From an uncultured Sphingomonas sp. (lineage in GTDB: Bacteria; Pseudomonadota; Alphaproteobacteria; Sphingomonadales; Sphingomonadaceae): DNA of 13,565 nucleotides. Both the position numbers and the translations under genes were made by a program. Location of the stretch: assembly GCA_934555855.1 (NCBI GenBank), contig CAKTFL010000012.1:1-13565 (forward strand), read 5' to 3'. The notes beneath the pieces are model-generated. The model did no database searches and was not told where the DNA came from. It saw only the letters and a list, made by a program, of their open reading frames with translations. Shown one piece after another: positions 1 through 6,741 of the stretch (position 1 is the stretch's first letter; the number at the start of each line of letters is the position of its first letter).

Positions 1-76
1 CCCTGCGAACCGGCGATCTGAGCGACCGCGGCAACCGCTCCGAAAGAGCAGCACCGCCGCGGTGAAACCCATCTAG
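1..76 (+). other. possible 3' end of a gene entering from the left edge
   Basis: Two + strand frames are open from the left edge and stop just before a terminator-like hairpin. One ends in TGA at 63-65 and reads ...GDLSDRGNRSERAAPPR. The other ends in TAG at 74-76. Either could be the tail of an upstream + strand gene, and the terminator at 80-108 fits that idea. A minus-strand start (ATG at 72-70) is also open to the edge but has no ribosome binding site. The stretch is too short to choose between them or to name a product. Confidence 0.25.
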
Positions 77-79
77 GTG

Positions 80-108
80 AAGGGTTCCGGACCGTCAAAC
101 CCTTTTTT
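80..108 (+). terminator. intrinsic terminator, + strand
   Basis: A perfect 7-bp stem, AAGGGTT (80-86) with AACCCTT (98-104), encloses an 11-base loop. Its 3' arm runs directly into six T residues (103-108), the classical rho-independent form. It lies after the possible gene tail at 1-76 and before the flippase gene, so it would end a transcript entering from the left. The stem is only moderately GC-rich. Confidence 0.5.
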
Positions 109-190
109 GCATTTTTCTTGCGGTTGGCGCTCCAGCCTAGGTTTTCTGCGGGTTTACGCGTTGTGAACAGGGCGGGCCTAAGCCGCGAGC

Positions 191-1669
191 ATGGAAGCAG
201 CTCCCCTCCGCACAGCCGAATCGGGCGAATCACCCCCCGGAACGCTGGCGGCAACAGTGCGTCGCGCGGTTCTCTGGCGATCGGGGAGTCAGATTTTCGG
301 TCAGGCCATTCAATGGGCGGCGACCTTCGTGGTGCTGCGGCTGCTGTCCCCCGGCGACTATGGCCTGTTCGCGATGACGCAGGTCGTGATCGTCCTGCTC
401 AACATGCTCGACGGGTTCGGCCTGGCGAGCGGCCTGATCCAGAAGCACGAGGTCGACCAGCAAGAAGTGCGACAGCTGTTCGGCATGTTGATCCTGCTGA
501 ACGGGGCACTGGCGATGGCGCAATGGCTGCTCGCCCCTGTCGCCGCCGACCATTACAACCAGCCCCTCGTAGGGAGCATGTTGCGGGTCCAGGCCCTGCT
601 TCACCTGACGACACCGTTCATCGCCTTGTCCTACGCCCTGCTTTCCCGCCGGATGGACTTTCGCCGACAGGCGACGGCGAACCTTGCGGCGTCGGTGCTT
701 GCCGCACTCACCGCGCTAGGGGGCGCGATGGCCGCCTGGGGCGCCTGGACGCTGGTGGCGGCGCCGATGGTGCTGTTCACCGCCCGCGCACTTCTCCTTA
801 CGATTGCTGCGCGAGCATGGGTCTGGCCGAGCTTCGACTTCCGCGGTGCCGGCGCCCTCGCCCGCTTCGGCGGCGTCGTGGCGGTCGGCCAGTTCTTCTG
901 GTTCGTGCAAAGCCAGGCGGATGTCTTCATCGCGGGCCACATCCTCTCGCCGCACCGGCTGGGCCTCTACACGACCGGCCTGTTCCTGACTCAGATCTTC
1001 GTGTCGAAGCTGGTGCCGCCGCTTAACGAGGTCGCCTTCTCCTTCTATGCCCGCATGGAGGGGAACGACAGGGTCGCTGCCGCCTTCGCCAGGTCGGTGC
1101 AGCTGGTCATGGCGACCGCCATTCCCTTCTATCTCGGCATGGCGACGACGGCCGAACCGCTCGTGCTGACCATGCTAGGGCCGAAATGGGCGGAAGCGGT
1201 GCCGGTCGTGCGCCTGCTCGCCCTGGCGATGCCATGGGTCACGTTGCAGGCGCTGCTCACCCCCGCCTGCGACGCGCGCGGCCGGCCGGGGATCGGCGTC
1301 GGCAACGGCGCGATCGGCGCGATGCTGCTCGCGGCTGCTTTTCTGGTGGGAATACGCTGGGGAGTGACCGGCATGGCGGTGGCCTGGCTGATCGCCTACC
1401 CGCCTTATTTCGCGATCAGTGCCGCGCGCGCGCTGCCGGTGATCGGCGTCAGCGGAAAGGTCGTCGGCCGAGCCGTCCTGCCGGCGCTCCAGGCCGGGAT
1501 CGCGATGACGATCCTCGTCCTCCTCGTGGACCGGATCCTGCCGCTCGCGGCGCCCGTCACTCGCCTTGCCGTGCTGGTCACGGTCGGAGGGGCTTCCTAT
1601 CTGGCCTGGCTCGCGACCTTCTCCCGACCGCTCGTCGCGCAGGTGATCGCCCTCGCCCGCCGCCGCTGA
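191..1669 (+). CDS. Wzx/MOP-family polysaccharide (O-antigen/exopolysaccharide) flippase
   Basis: The 492-residue protein is almost wholly hydrophobic, with about 12-14 membrane segments starting near residue 33, and its length is usual for the family. It resembles the lipopolysaccharide/polysaccharide biosynthesis transporters of the MOP superfamily (WzxC-like, Polysacc_synt). A typical N-terminal signature is seen: WAATFVVLRLLSPGDYGLFAM at about 42-62, followed by GLASGLIQ. Family members flip lipid-linked oligosaccharide repeat units across the inner membrane. The ATG at 191 is the first in-frame start; the ribosome binding site is weak. No glycosyltransferase or polymerase gene is visible in the window, so its cluster partners would lie to the left, or it is an orphan. 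The gene ends 63 bp from the convergent DUF4167 gene. The family is secure; the exact substrate is unknown. Confidence 0.85.
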   Translation: MEAAPLRTAESGESPPGTLAATVRRAVLWRSGSQIFGQAIQWAATFVVLRLLSPGDYGLFAMTQVVIVLLNMLDGFGLASGLIQKHEVDQQEVRQLFGMLILLNGALAMAQWLLAPVAADHYNQPLVGSMLRVQALLHLTTPFIALSYALLSRRMDFRRQATANLAASVLAALTALGGAMAAWGAWTLVAAPMVLFTARALLLTIAARAWVWPSFDFRGAGALARFGGVVAVGQFFWFVQSQADVFIAGHILSPHRLGLYTTGLFLTQIFVSKLVPPLNEVAFSFYARMEGNDRVAAAFARSVQLVMATAIPFYLGMATTAEPLVLTMLGPKWAEAVPVVRLLALAMPWVTLQALLTPACDARGRPGIGVGNGAIGAMLLAAAFLVGIRWGVTGMAVAWLIAYPPYFAISAARALPVIGVSGKVVGRAVLPALQAGIAMTILVLLVDRILPLAAPVTRLAVLVTVGGASYLAWLATFSRPLVAQVIALARRR

Positions 1670-1672
1670 CGC

Positions 1673-1708
1673 AAAAAGGGCCGGCACCGCTCGTCGCGAT
1701 GCCAGCCC
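1673..1708 (-). terminator. intrinsic terminator of the DUF4167 gene, - strand
   Basis: On the minus strand, GGGCTGGCA (1708-1700) pairs with TGCCGGCCC (1686-1678), a 9-bp GC-rich stem with one G-T wobble. It is followed at once by five T residues (1677-1673). It starts 24 bases after the DUF4167 stop codon. The same stem on the + strand has no T run, so it mainly serves the leftward transcript, although it lies between two convergent genes. Confidence 0.7.
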
Positions 1709-1732
1709 CATAAGCTTGGATCGGAAGAACGA

Positions 1733-2533
1733 TCAGCCGGCCGGAGTCGCCTCGGTCGGCTGAGCGGCGGCGCGGGTGCGACGGCGGCGCGGCTTGGGCT
1801 CTTCCTCGGCGGCCGCCTCGACATTGCCGCCCGCGCTCAGCGACGGCGGCAGGCGATCCGCCTCGATCGCGGCCGGCGCGGCCTCTTCGGCGGCCGGACG
1901 CTCGCGCCTGGGCCGACCACGACGGCGCGGTTCGGCGGGAGCCGCCTCCGCGTCGACCGGCGCGGCCTCATCCGCCAGCGGCGCGGCAGCCACGATCGGC
2001 TCCTGCTCGATGGCCTCAACCGGATCAGCATGAGTGCCGCCGGCACCGGCGCGATGATCCTCGCGCCCGCTGCCATTGCGACCGCCACCCTCGCGACCCT
2101 CGCGATCGCGGCGACCCTCACGGCGCTGGCTTTCGCGGCGCGGCGCCTCGCCGAACTGATCGCCCGCGCGGATCGGCTCGCCCTCGTCGCCGAATTCGTC
2201 GTCGCCCTCGAACTCGCTGTCAAAGCCGTTGACGAAATTCTCGTCGCGCGGACGCCGCTGGCTCTGATCCTCGAAGCGGCTGCGATTCTCGTTCAGGACG
2301 CGAAAATAGTGATCCGCGAACTGGAGATAATATTCGGTGTTGACCCGGTCGCCCTGACGCTGCGCATCGGATGCGAGGTTCTTGTACTTCTCATATAGCT
2401 GATTGGCGTTGCCGCGCGCCCGATTGTCGATGCGGTTGCCGTTATCGGGCCGGCCGGGATTGCCGCCCTGGCGCTGACCATTGCCACCACCACCACGGCC
2501 GCGACGGCGGCCGGCTTGCCGATTGTTGATCAA
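1733..2533 (-). CDS. DUF4167 family protein with RG-rich head and AT-hook-like motif
   Basis: The 266-residue protein belongs to the alphaproteobacterial DUF4167 family, whose function is unknown to me. Residues 1-28 are very rich in Arg, Gly, Asn and Gln (RRRGRGGGG), like an RGG box. The conserved core at about 30-85 contains NRIDNRARGNANQLYEKYK and GDRVNTEYYLQFADHYFRVL. Residues 100-125 are acidic and 131-165 are Arg/Glu/Gly-rich. The C-terminal third is Ala/Glu/Pro-rich with two basic patches, RRRGRPRR at 203-210 (an AT-hook-like RGRP core) and KPRRRRTR at 247-254. It looks largely disordered outside the core. Nucleic-acid binding is inferred from composition. The start is a TTG at 2533: upstream in frame there is only a TGA at 2563-2561 and no other usual start, and an AAGGA lies 8 bases before the TTG. 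It follows prmC but has its own promoter and a long leader. Confidence 0.85.
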   Translation of the reverse strand: MINNRQAGRRRGRGGGGNGQRQGGNPGRPDNGNRIDNRARGNANQLYEKYKNLASDAQRQGDRVNTEYYLQFADHYFRVLNENRSRFEDQSQRRPRDENFVNGFDSEFEGDDEFGDEGEPIRAGDQFGEAPRRESQRREGRRDREGREGGGRNGSGREDHRAGAGGTHADPVEAIEQEPIVAAAPLADEAAPVDAEAAPAEPRRRGRPRRERPAAEEAAPAAIEADRLPPSLSAGGNVEAAAEEEPKPRRRRTRAAAQPTEATPAG

Positions 2534-2546
2534 AAATCTCGTCCTT
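2531..2546 (-). promoter_or_regulatory. ribosome binding site deciding the TTG start of DUF4167
   Basis: On the minus strand the sequence reads AAGGACGAGATTTTTG, placing AAGGA eight bases before the TTG codon at 2533-2531. The next codon is ATC, and protein similarity to DUF4167 begins at once (M-INNRQ). Because TGA lies ten codons upstream in frame and no ATG or GTG intervenes, this site fixes a non-ATG start. Confidence 0.7.
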
Positions 2547-2754
2547 GTTTCGGGTTCACATCAATCCTGGAACCAACCCCGGCCTCGCTCCGGTACCTCG
2601 GGGGACCGTTTCTCGTGCGTCCACGCGCATCGAGCCAGTCACGACTGCCGGACTGCAGCAGCGTGACGGTAGATGCGGGCCCTACGCCCTGCCGTCCAAC
2701 AACCTGTGTTGAAACACCTGCCCCGGACCTGTTCTAGCGGCCTGTCCGGCAGGG
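2534..2754 (-). promoter_or_regulatory. about 220-nt structured leader of the DUF4167 gene
   Basis: This gene-free stretch lies between the proposed promoter and the TTG start. Its 5' end holds a strong hairpin (2717-2753). A second possible hairpin closer to the gene pairs CCCCG with CGGGG, with a GGTACC palindrome inside its loop. The small frames on either strand lack ribosome binding sites and recognisable products. I do not recognise a known riboswitch or RNA family. It may be a plain untranslated leader, a regulatory leader or a separate small RNA. Confidence 0.4.
2717..2753 (-). repeat. GC-rich inverted repeat (hairpin) at the 5' end of the DUF4167 leader
   Basis: CCTGCCCCGGAC (2717-2728) pairs with GTCCGGCAGG (2744-2753), a 10-bp stem with a 2-base bulge and a 15-base loop. 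No T run follows on either strand. It is therefore either a weak terminator for the hisS-prfA-prmC transcript or, if the promoter at 2763-2793 is real, a hairpin at the extreme 5' end of the DUF4167 mRNA. Confidence 0.5.
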
Positions 2755-2762
2755 GCACAAGT

Positions 2763-2793
2763 AAAATATGGGCACGAGCTGCGCCGTTTCAAG
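2763..2793 (-). promoter_or_regulatory. promoter of DUF4167 gene; RpoH (sigma-32)-like, also fits sigma-70
   Basis: On the minus strand CTTGAAA (2793-2787) is followed after 14 bases by CCCATAT (2772-2766) and then TTTTAC. This closely matches the classical heat-shock pattern CTTGAAA-N(11-15)-CCCAT. The same bases also read as a sigma-70 promoter: TTGAAA with CATATT 16 bases later or TATTTT 18 bases later. The run of A/T bases is striking in this GC-rich DNA. The -35 element overlaps the prmC stop codon (TGA, 2791-2789). Transcription would begin near 2755. Confidence 0.55.
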
Positions 2794-3604
2794 TCGTGAC
2801 GACCAGGCACCTGTCGCGCCGACCCAGGTCCTGGCGGATGCGAACCGTCAACCCCTCGCGCCGGAACAACGCGGCTGCGCTTCCGCCCTGGTCCGCGCCG
2901 ATCTCGATGCACGCCACCCCGCCGGGCGCGAGCTGAGCCGACAGGCCCGGCGCGAGGCGGCGATAATCGTCCAACCCGTCAAGCCCGGCGAACAGGGCGG
3001 ATGCGGGTTCATGTGCCCTGACCTCCTCGGGCAGGTCGGCCGTCGTGGCGATATAGGGCGGATTGCACAGGATCAGGTCGTGCGGGTCGCCCGTTCCTTC
3101 CCATCCGCCGCGTTCTATCCGCGCACGATCCTCCATGCCCAGCCGCCGCGCGTTGCCCCGCGCCACCCGGATTGCCGCTTCCGACGCATCCAGCCCGATC
3201 CCACGCGCACCGGGCCATTCCGCCAGCGCGGCGAGCAGCAGCGCGCCGGAGCCCGTGCCCAGGTCGAGCACGCTCGACGGTCCCGGTGTTCCCCCAAAAT
3301 GAGCGACCGCGGCCTCGATCAGCGTTTCCGAATCCGCCCGCGGCACCAGCACGCCCGGCTCGACCGCCAGATCGATCGTCCAGAAGGCGCGCGTGCCGGT
3401 CAGATAGGCGACCGGCTCATGCCGCACCCGGCGCTCGACCAGCACCGCGAATCCCGCCGGCACCGAATCGCTCAACCGGCCAAGCAGCATCGCTTCGCGG
3501 CTCACGCCCAGCGCGTGGGCCATCAGCAGTTCCGCATCGAGCCGCGCCGTCGGGGAAAAGCCGAACCGCGCCGCCGCCGCCGCGATCGCGGCGCGAACGG
3601 TCAT
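2789..3604 (-). CDS. prmC: release factor glutamine methyltransferase PrmC (HemK)
   Basis: PrmC transfers a methyl group from S-adenosylmethionine to the glutamine of the GGQ loop of release factors RF1 and RF2, which raises termination efficiency. The 271-residue length is normal. An N-terminal helical domain (about 1-75) that binds the release factor is followed by the Rossmann methyltransferase domain. Seen in order are VLVPRADSETLIE at 86-97, SAM motif I VLDLGTGSGAL at 112-122, the acidic end of beta-2 (GLDAS) near 137-141, and the catalytic NPPY at 181-184 that holds the target glutamine. The ATG at 3604 lies 12 bp after the prfA stop, so it is the third gene of a hisS-prfA-prmC operon with its substrate RF1 just upstream. 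Its stop codon is embedded in the next promoter. Confidence 0.96.
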   Translation of the reverse strand: MTVRAAIAAAAARFGFSPTARLDAELLMAHALGVSREAMLLGRLSDSVPAGFAVLVERRVRHEPVAYLTGTRAFWTIDLAVEPGVLVPRADSETLIEAAVAHFGGTPGPSSVLDLGTGSGALLLAALAEWPGARGIGLDASEAAIRVARGNARRLGMEDRARIERGGWEGTGDPHDLILCNPPYIATTADLPEEVRAHEPASALFAGLDGLDDYRRLAPGLSAQLAPGGVACIEIGADQGGSAAALFRREGLTVRIRQDLGRRDRCLVVTT

Positions 3605-3616
3605 GAGCCGGCCGCC

Positions 3617-4690
3617 CTACCCATTGAGCTGCGCGAGCCGCTCCGCCTCGTCTTCGGCGACCAGCGCCCCGACCAGTTCGCCCAGCTCGCCTTCGAGGAT
3701 TTCCGGGAGGCGGTGCAGCGTCAGGTTGATGCGGTGATCGGTCACGCGCCCCTGTGGAAAGTTGTAGGTCCGGATCCGCTCCGACCGATCGCCCGACCCG
3801 ACCATCGAGCGCCGCGTCCCCGCCCGCTCATTGGCCAGCCGCTCGCGCTCCGCCTCGTACAGGCGGGTGCGGAGCACCTTCATCGCCTTGGCGCGATTCT
3901 TGTGCTGGGAGCGCTCGTCCTGCTGGATCACCACGATCCCGGTGGGAATATGCGTGATCCGAACGGCGGAGTCGGTCGTATTGACATGCTGCCCGCCGGC
4001 TCCCGACGAGCGGTAGATATCGACGCGCAGGTCCTTGTCCTCGATCTGGACGTCGACCTCTTCCGCTTCGGGCAGCACCGCCACCGTCGCGGCGGAAGTA
4101 TGGATACGCCCGCCCGCCTCCGTCACCGGCACGCGCTGGACCCGGTGGACGCCGCTCTCGAATTTCAACCTGGCGAACACGCCCGCCCCGACGATCGACG
4201 CGACCACTTCCTTGTAACCGCCGACCTCGGACGCGGAAGCGGAGATCAGCTCCACCCGCCAGCCCTGCGCCTCCGCATAGCGCTGGTACATGCGGAGCAG
4301 GTCGCCCGCGAACAGCGCCGCCTCGTCGCCGCCGGTGCCGGCGCGCACCTCCAGCATCGCCGCGCGCTCGTCCGCCGCGTCGCGCGGCAGCAGCGCCAGC
4401 GCCAGCCGCCGGTCGGCCTCGGCCAGCGCCGCGTCGTTCGCGACCAGCTCGTCGGCCGCCATCGCGCGCAGCTCGACATCGCTTTCCTGCGTCATGTAGC
4501 GGAGCGACTCCGCCTCCTGGCGCAGCCGCCGCACCTCACCGGCCGCCGCCGCGACCGGCTCCAGCTCGGCATATTCCTTGGACACCTGCACGAAGCGATC
4601 CGACGGCAGGTCGCCCGTTGCCATCATAGCCTGCAACTCGTCCCGGCGCGCCTCGATCTGCCGGATGCGCTCCAGCGAGATGGTGGTCAT
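3617..4690 (-). CDS. prfA: peptide chain release factor 1 (RF1)
   Basis: RF1 reads UAA and UAG stop codons in the ribosomal A site and triggers release of the finished peptide. The 357 residues match the usual length of about 360. The N-terminal coiled helical domain is followed by domain 2, whose anticodon-like tripeptide PVT at 188-190 fits the RF1-type PxT rather than the SPF of RF2. The peptidyl-transferase-centre loop GGQ is at 232-234 in [18 protein letters not shown], and the glutamine at 234 is the PrmC target. The ATG at 4690 overlaps the hisS stop codon in ATGA, indicating translational coupling. All key motifs are intact. Confidence 0.97.
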   Translation of the reverse strand: MTTISLERIRQIEARRDELQAMMATGDLPSDRFVQVSKEYAELEPVAAAAGEVRRLRQEAESLRYMTQESDVELRAMAADELVANDAALAEADRRLALALLPRDAADERAAMLEVRAGTGGDEAALFAGDLLRMYQRYAEAQGWRVELISASASEVGGYKEVVASIVGAGVFARLKFESGVHRVQRVPVTEAGGRIHTSAATVAVLPEAEEVDVQIEDKDLRVDIYRSSGAGGQHVNTTDSAVRITHIPTGIVVIQQDERSQHKNRAKAMKVLRTRLYEAERERLANERAGTRRSMVGSGDRSERIRTYNFPQGRVTDHRINLTLHRLPEILEGELGELVGALVAEDEAERLAQLNG

Positions 4691-5955
4691 GAAAGGCCGA
4701 TCACGGAAGAAAGCCTCGCCTCATGATCCTGCAGATCGGTGCCGAGCATCTTCAGGCGCCTGACAATCTCACCGTCGATGCGCCGCACCGACTCGATCGC
4801 GAGCGGATTCGCCTTCACCGCCCTGTCGAAGCGCTTGCGGGAGGAGCCGCTCGCGACCAGCTCCGCCGTGAAACCCTGCCGCCGGAACTGGGCAACACGG
4901 CCGATCGCGTTCGCGACCACGTCGTCTTCCTCGGCGACCACGATGACGTCGACGCGAGCAAACTCCGGCTCCTCGATCAGCATCGCCAGCCGCTCGACCC
5001 CGGCCGCCCAGCCCACGCCCGGCGTCTCCGGTCCGCCGAGCGAGCCGATCAGCCCGTCATAGCGGCCGCCCGCCAGCACCGTCCCCTGCGCGCCCAGCCG
5101 GTCGGTGACGAACTCGAACGCGGTGTGCCGGTAATAATCCAGCCCGCGCACCAGCCGCGCGTTGCGGGTCCACTTGACCCCCGCCGCGTCCAGCCCCTTC
5201 GTCACCGCTTCGAAGAACGCCCGCGCCTCCTCGGTCAGATAGGCATCGATATCCGGCGCCGAGTCCGCGACCGGCCGATCCCTCGGATCCTTGGAATCGA
5301 GAATCCGCATCGGGTTCTTGTCGAGCCGGACCAGGCTTTCCTCGGACAGCACGTCCCGATGCGCCTCGAAATGGGCGACCAGCGCCTCGCGCCAGGCGTC
5401 GCGCGTCGCGGCATCGCCCAGCGTGTTGAGCTGAAGCGTCACGCCATCGGCAATGTTCAACTCGTGCAGCAGCTGGTCCGCCATCACCAGCAGCTCGACG
5501 TCCGCCGCGGGCTCGGCCGCGCCGATCACCTCGGCGTCGATCTGGTGAAACTGCCGGAACCGCCCCTTTTGCGGCCGTTCGTAACGGAACACCGGGCCGC
5601 TGGTCGCCAGCTTGATCGGCGCGTATTGCTGCCACCCTTCGCTCAGATAGGCCCGCGCGATGCCCGCCGTGAACTCAGGGCGGAGGGTGATCGAATCGCC
5701 GCCCCGGTCCTGGAAGGTGTACATCTCCTTCGACACCACGTCCGTGGTCTCGCCGATCGAGCGCGCGAACACCGTCGTGTCCTCGAACACAGGAATATCC
5801 ACCCGCCCGAAGCAGTAGAGCGAGCGCACCCGTTCGAACGCCGCGAGAACATGGGCGAAGCGCCGCTGGTCCTCGCCGAAAATGTCCTGGGTTCCGCGGA
5901 CCCGTTTGGGAGTCTGCACGCGCGGCGTGCGGGGCGGCATTTCGATACGAGCCAT
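4687..5955 (-). CDS. hisS: histidyl-tRNA synthetase
   Basis: This class II aminoacyl-tRNA synthetase charges tRNA-His in the cytoplasm. The 422-residue protein shows the whole family layout: [10 protein letters not shown] near 20-29, the motif 1 region around [16 protein letters not shown] (57-72), motif 2 [19 protein letters not shown] at 120-138, the HisRS-specific [15 protein letters not shown] at 268-282 with the catalytic arginine at 270, and motif 3 [11 protein letters not shown] at 315-325. The C-terminal anticodon-binding domain fills about 330-422. The ATG at 5955 is chosen because similarity starts right after it, although no good ribosome binding site precedes it. It heads the hisS-prfA-prmC operon and is divergent from the DUF1345 gene, with only 49 bp between starts. 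Confidence 0.96.
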   Translation of the reverse strand: MARIEMPPRTPRVQTPKRVRGTQDIFGEDQRRFAHVLAAFERVRSLYCFGRVDIPVFEDTTVFARSIGETTDVVSKEMYTFQDRGGDSITLRPEFTAGIARAYLSEGWQQYAPIKLATSGPVFRYERPQKGRFRQFHQIDAEVIGAAEPAADVELLVMADQLLHELNIADGVTLQLNTLGDAATRDAWREALVAHFEAHRDVLSEESLVRLDKNPMRILDSKDPRDRPVADSAPDIDAYLTEEARAFFEAVTKGLDAAGVKWTRNARLVRGLDYYRHTAFEFVTDRLGAQGTVLAGGRYDGLIGSLGGPETPGVGWAAGVERLAMLIEEPEFARVDVIVVAEEDDVVANAIGRVAQFRRQGFTAELVASGSSRKRFDRAVKANPLAIESVRRIDGEIVRRLKMLGTDLQDHEARLSSVIGLS

Positions 5956-6004
5956 AACGCCCGCGCATCTAGGCGAGCCGGGGGCGGAGCGCTAGCACCT
6001 GTCC

Positions 6005-6658
6005 ATGTCTGACACAAACACCGGGCTCAGGCTGGGCAAGCGCATCGCCCCGCCCCGCTTCCTGCTGTTCGCCGCCTTGTTCGTCGCGGGGCTGGTTGGC
6101 CTGATCCCGATGCTGGGAAGCGGCCGGGGCGTGATGGTCGCCTTCGACTTCGCCGCCGCCGTTTTCCTGCTGTCGCTGGCGGGCCTGTTCCGCCGCGGCG
6201 AAGCGGCTGAGATGCGCCGCGCCGCCGTGGCCAACGACGCCAACCGCGCCGTGCTGCTCGGCGTCACCGGCGCGACCATGCTCGTCATCCTGATCGCCGT
6301 CGCGGACGAACTGAAGGGCAAGAACGACACGCTCGCGATCGGCATCGTGCTGACCACCCTGGTGCTCGCGTGGCTGTTCTCCAACATGATCTATGCGCTG
6401 CATTACGCGCACCTCTTCTATTCGCCCGACCACGATGGGGACGGCGACACCGGCGGGCTGGACTTCCCGCAATGCGACGAGCCCGATTACTGGGATTTTC
6501 TGTATTTCAGCTACACGCTGGGCATGACGTTCCAGACATCGGACGTGTCGATCACCGCGCGCCGGATACGCCGGGTGGTGATCGGCCAGTGCCTTGCCGC
6601 GTTCGTGTTCAACCTCGGCGTGGTCGCCTTCACCATCAACGTACTGGGCGGCGGGTAA
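6005..6658 (+). CDS. DUF1345 family integral membrane protein
   Basis: The 217-residue protein has about five or six hydrophobic segments: near 19-38, 43-62, 81-100, 110-138, a short one at 162-176, and 190-215. The pattern PDYWDFLYFSYTLGMTFQTSD at about 160-180 is typical of DUF1345, a family of unknown function. That segment looks like the re-entrant pore loop and selectivity region of two-helix ion channels, though it lacks GYG. Between the fourth segment and this loop is DHDGDGDTGGLD (142-153), with a DxDxDG core and an acidic residue at position 12, as in a calcium-binding EF-hand loop. The ATG at 6005 starts 49 bp from the divergent hisS start. The family call is firm; the channel and calcium ideas are inference. 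Confidence 0.85.
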   Translation: MSDTNTGLRLGKRIAPPRFLLFAALFVAGLVGLIPMLGSGRGVMVAFDFAAAVFLLSLAGLFRRGEAAEMRRAAVANDANRAVLLGVTGATMLVILIAVADELKGKNDTLAIGIVLTTLVLAWLFSNMIYALHYAHLFYSPDHDGDGDTGGLDFPQCDEPDYWDFLYFSYTLGMTFQTSDVSITARRIRRVVIGQCLAAFVFNLGVVAFTINVLGGG

Positions 6659-6741
6659 CCGGCACGTAACCAGGCCCTAAAGGACTGGACGGCTGACCTA
6701 TTGCGGGCCTAGTCTTGCCGCACCGCAACAAAGGGCCCTTC

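Noticed and set aside
2481..2737. Small + strand frames in the DUF4167 leader (61 and 73 codons)
   Set aside because: They have no ribosome binding site or recognisable protein features, and they partly overlap the DUF4167 head on the other strand.
2768..4726. 652-codon open frame on the + strand opposite prmC and prfA
   Set aside because: It is the complement of two well-conserved genes. High G/C at third positions leaves few stop codons on the opposite strand, and the translation is rich in R, Q, H and P with no recognisable domain.
4723..6012. 429-codon open frame on the + strand opposite hisS
   Set aside because: It has the same Arg/His/Leu-rich shadow composition and covers an intact hisS with all class II motifs.
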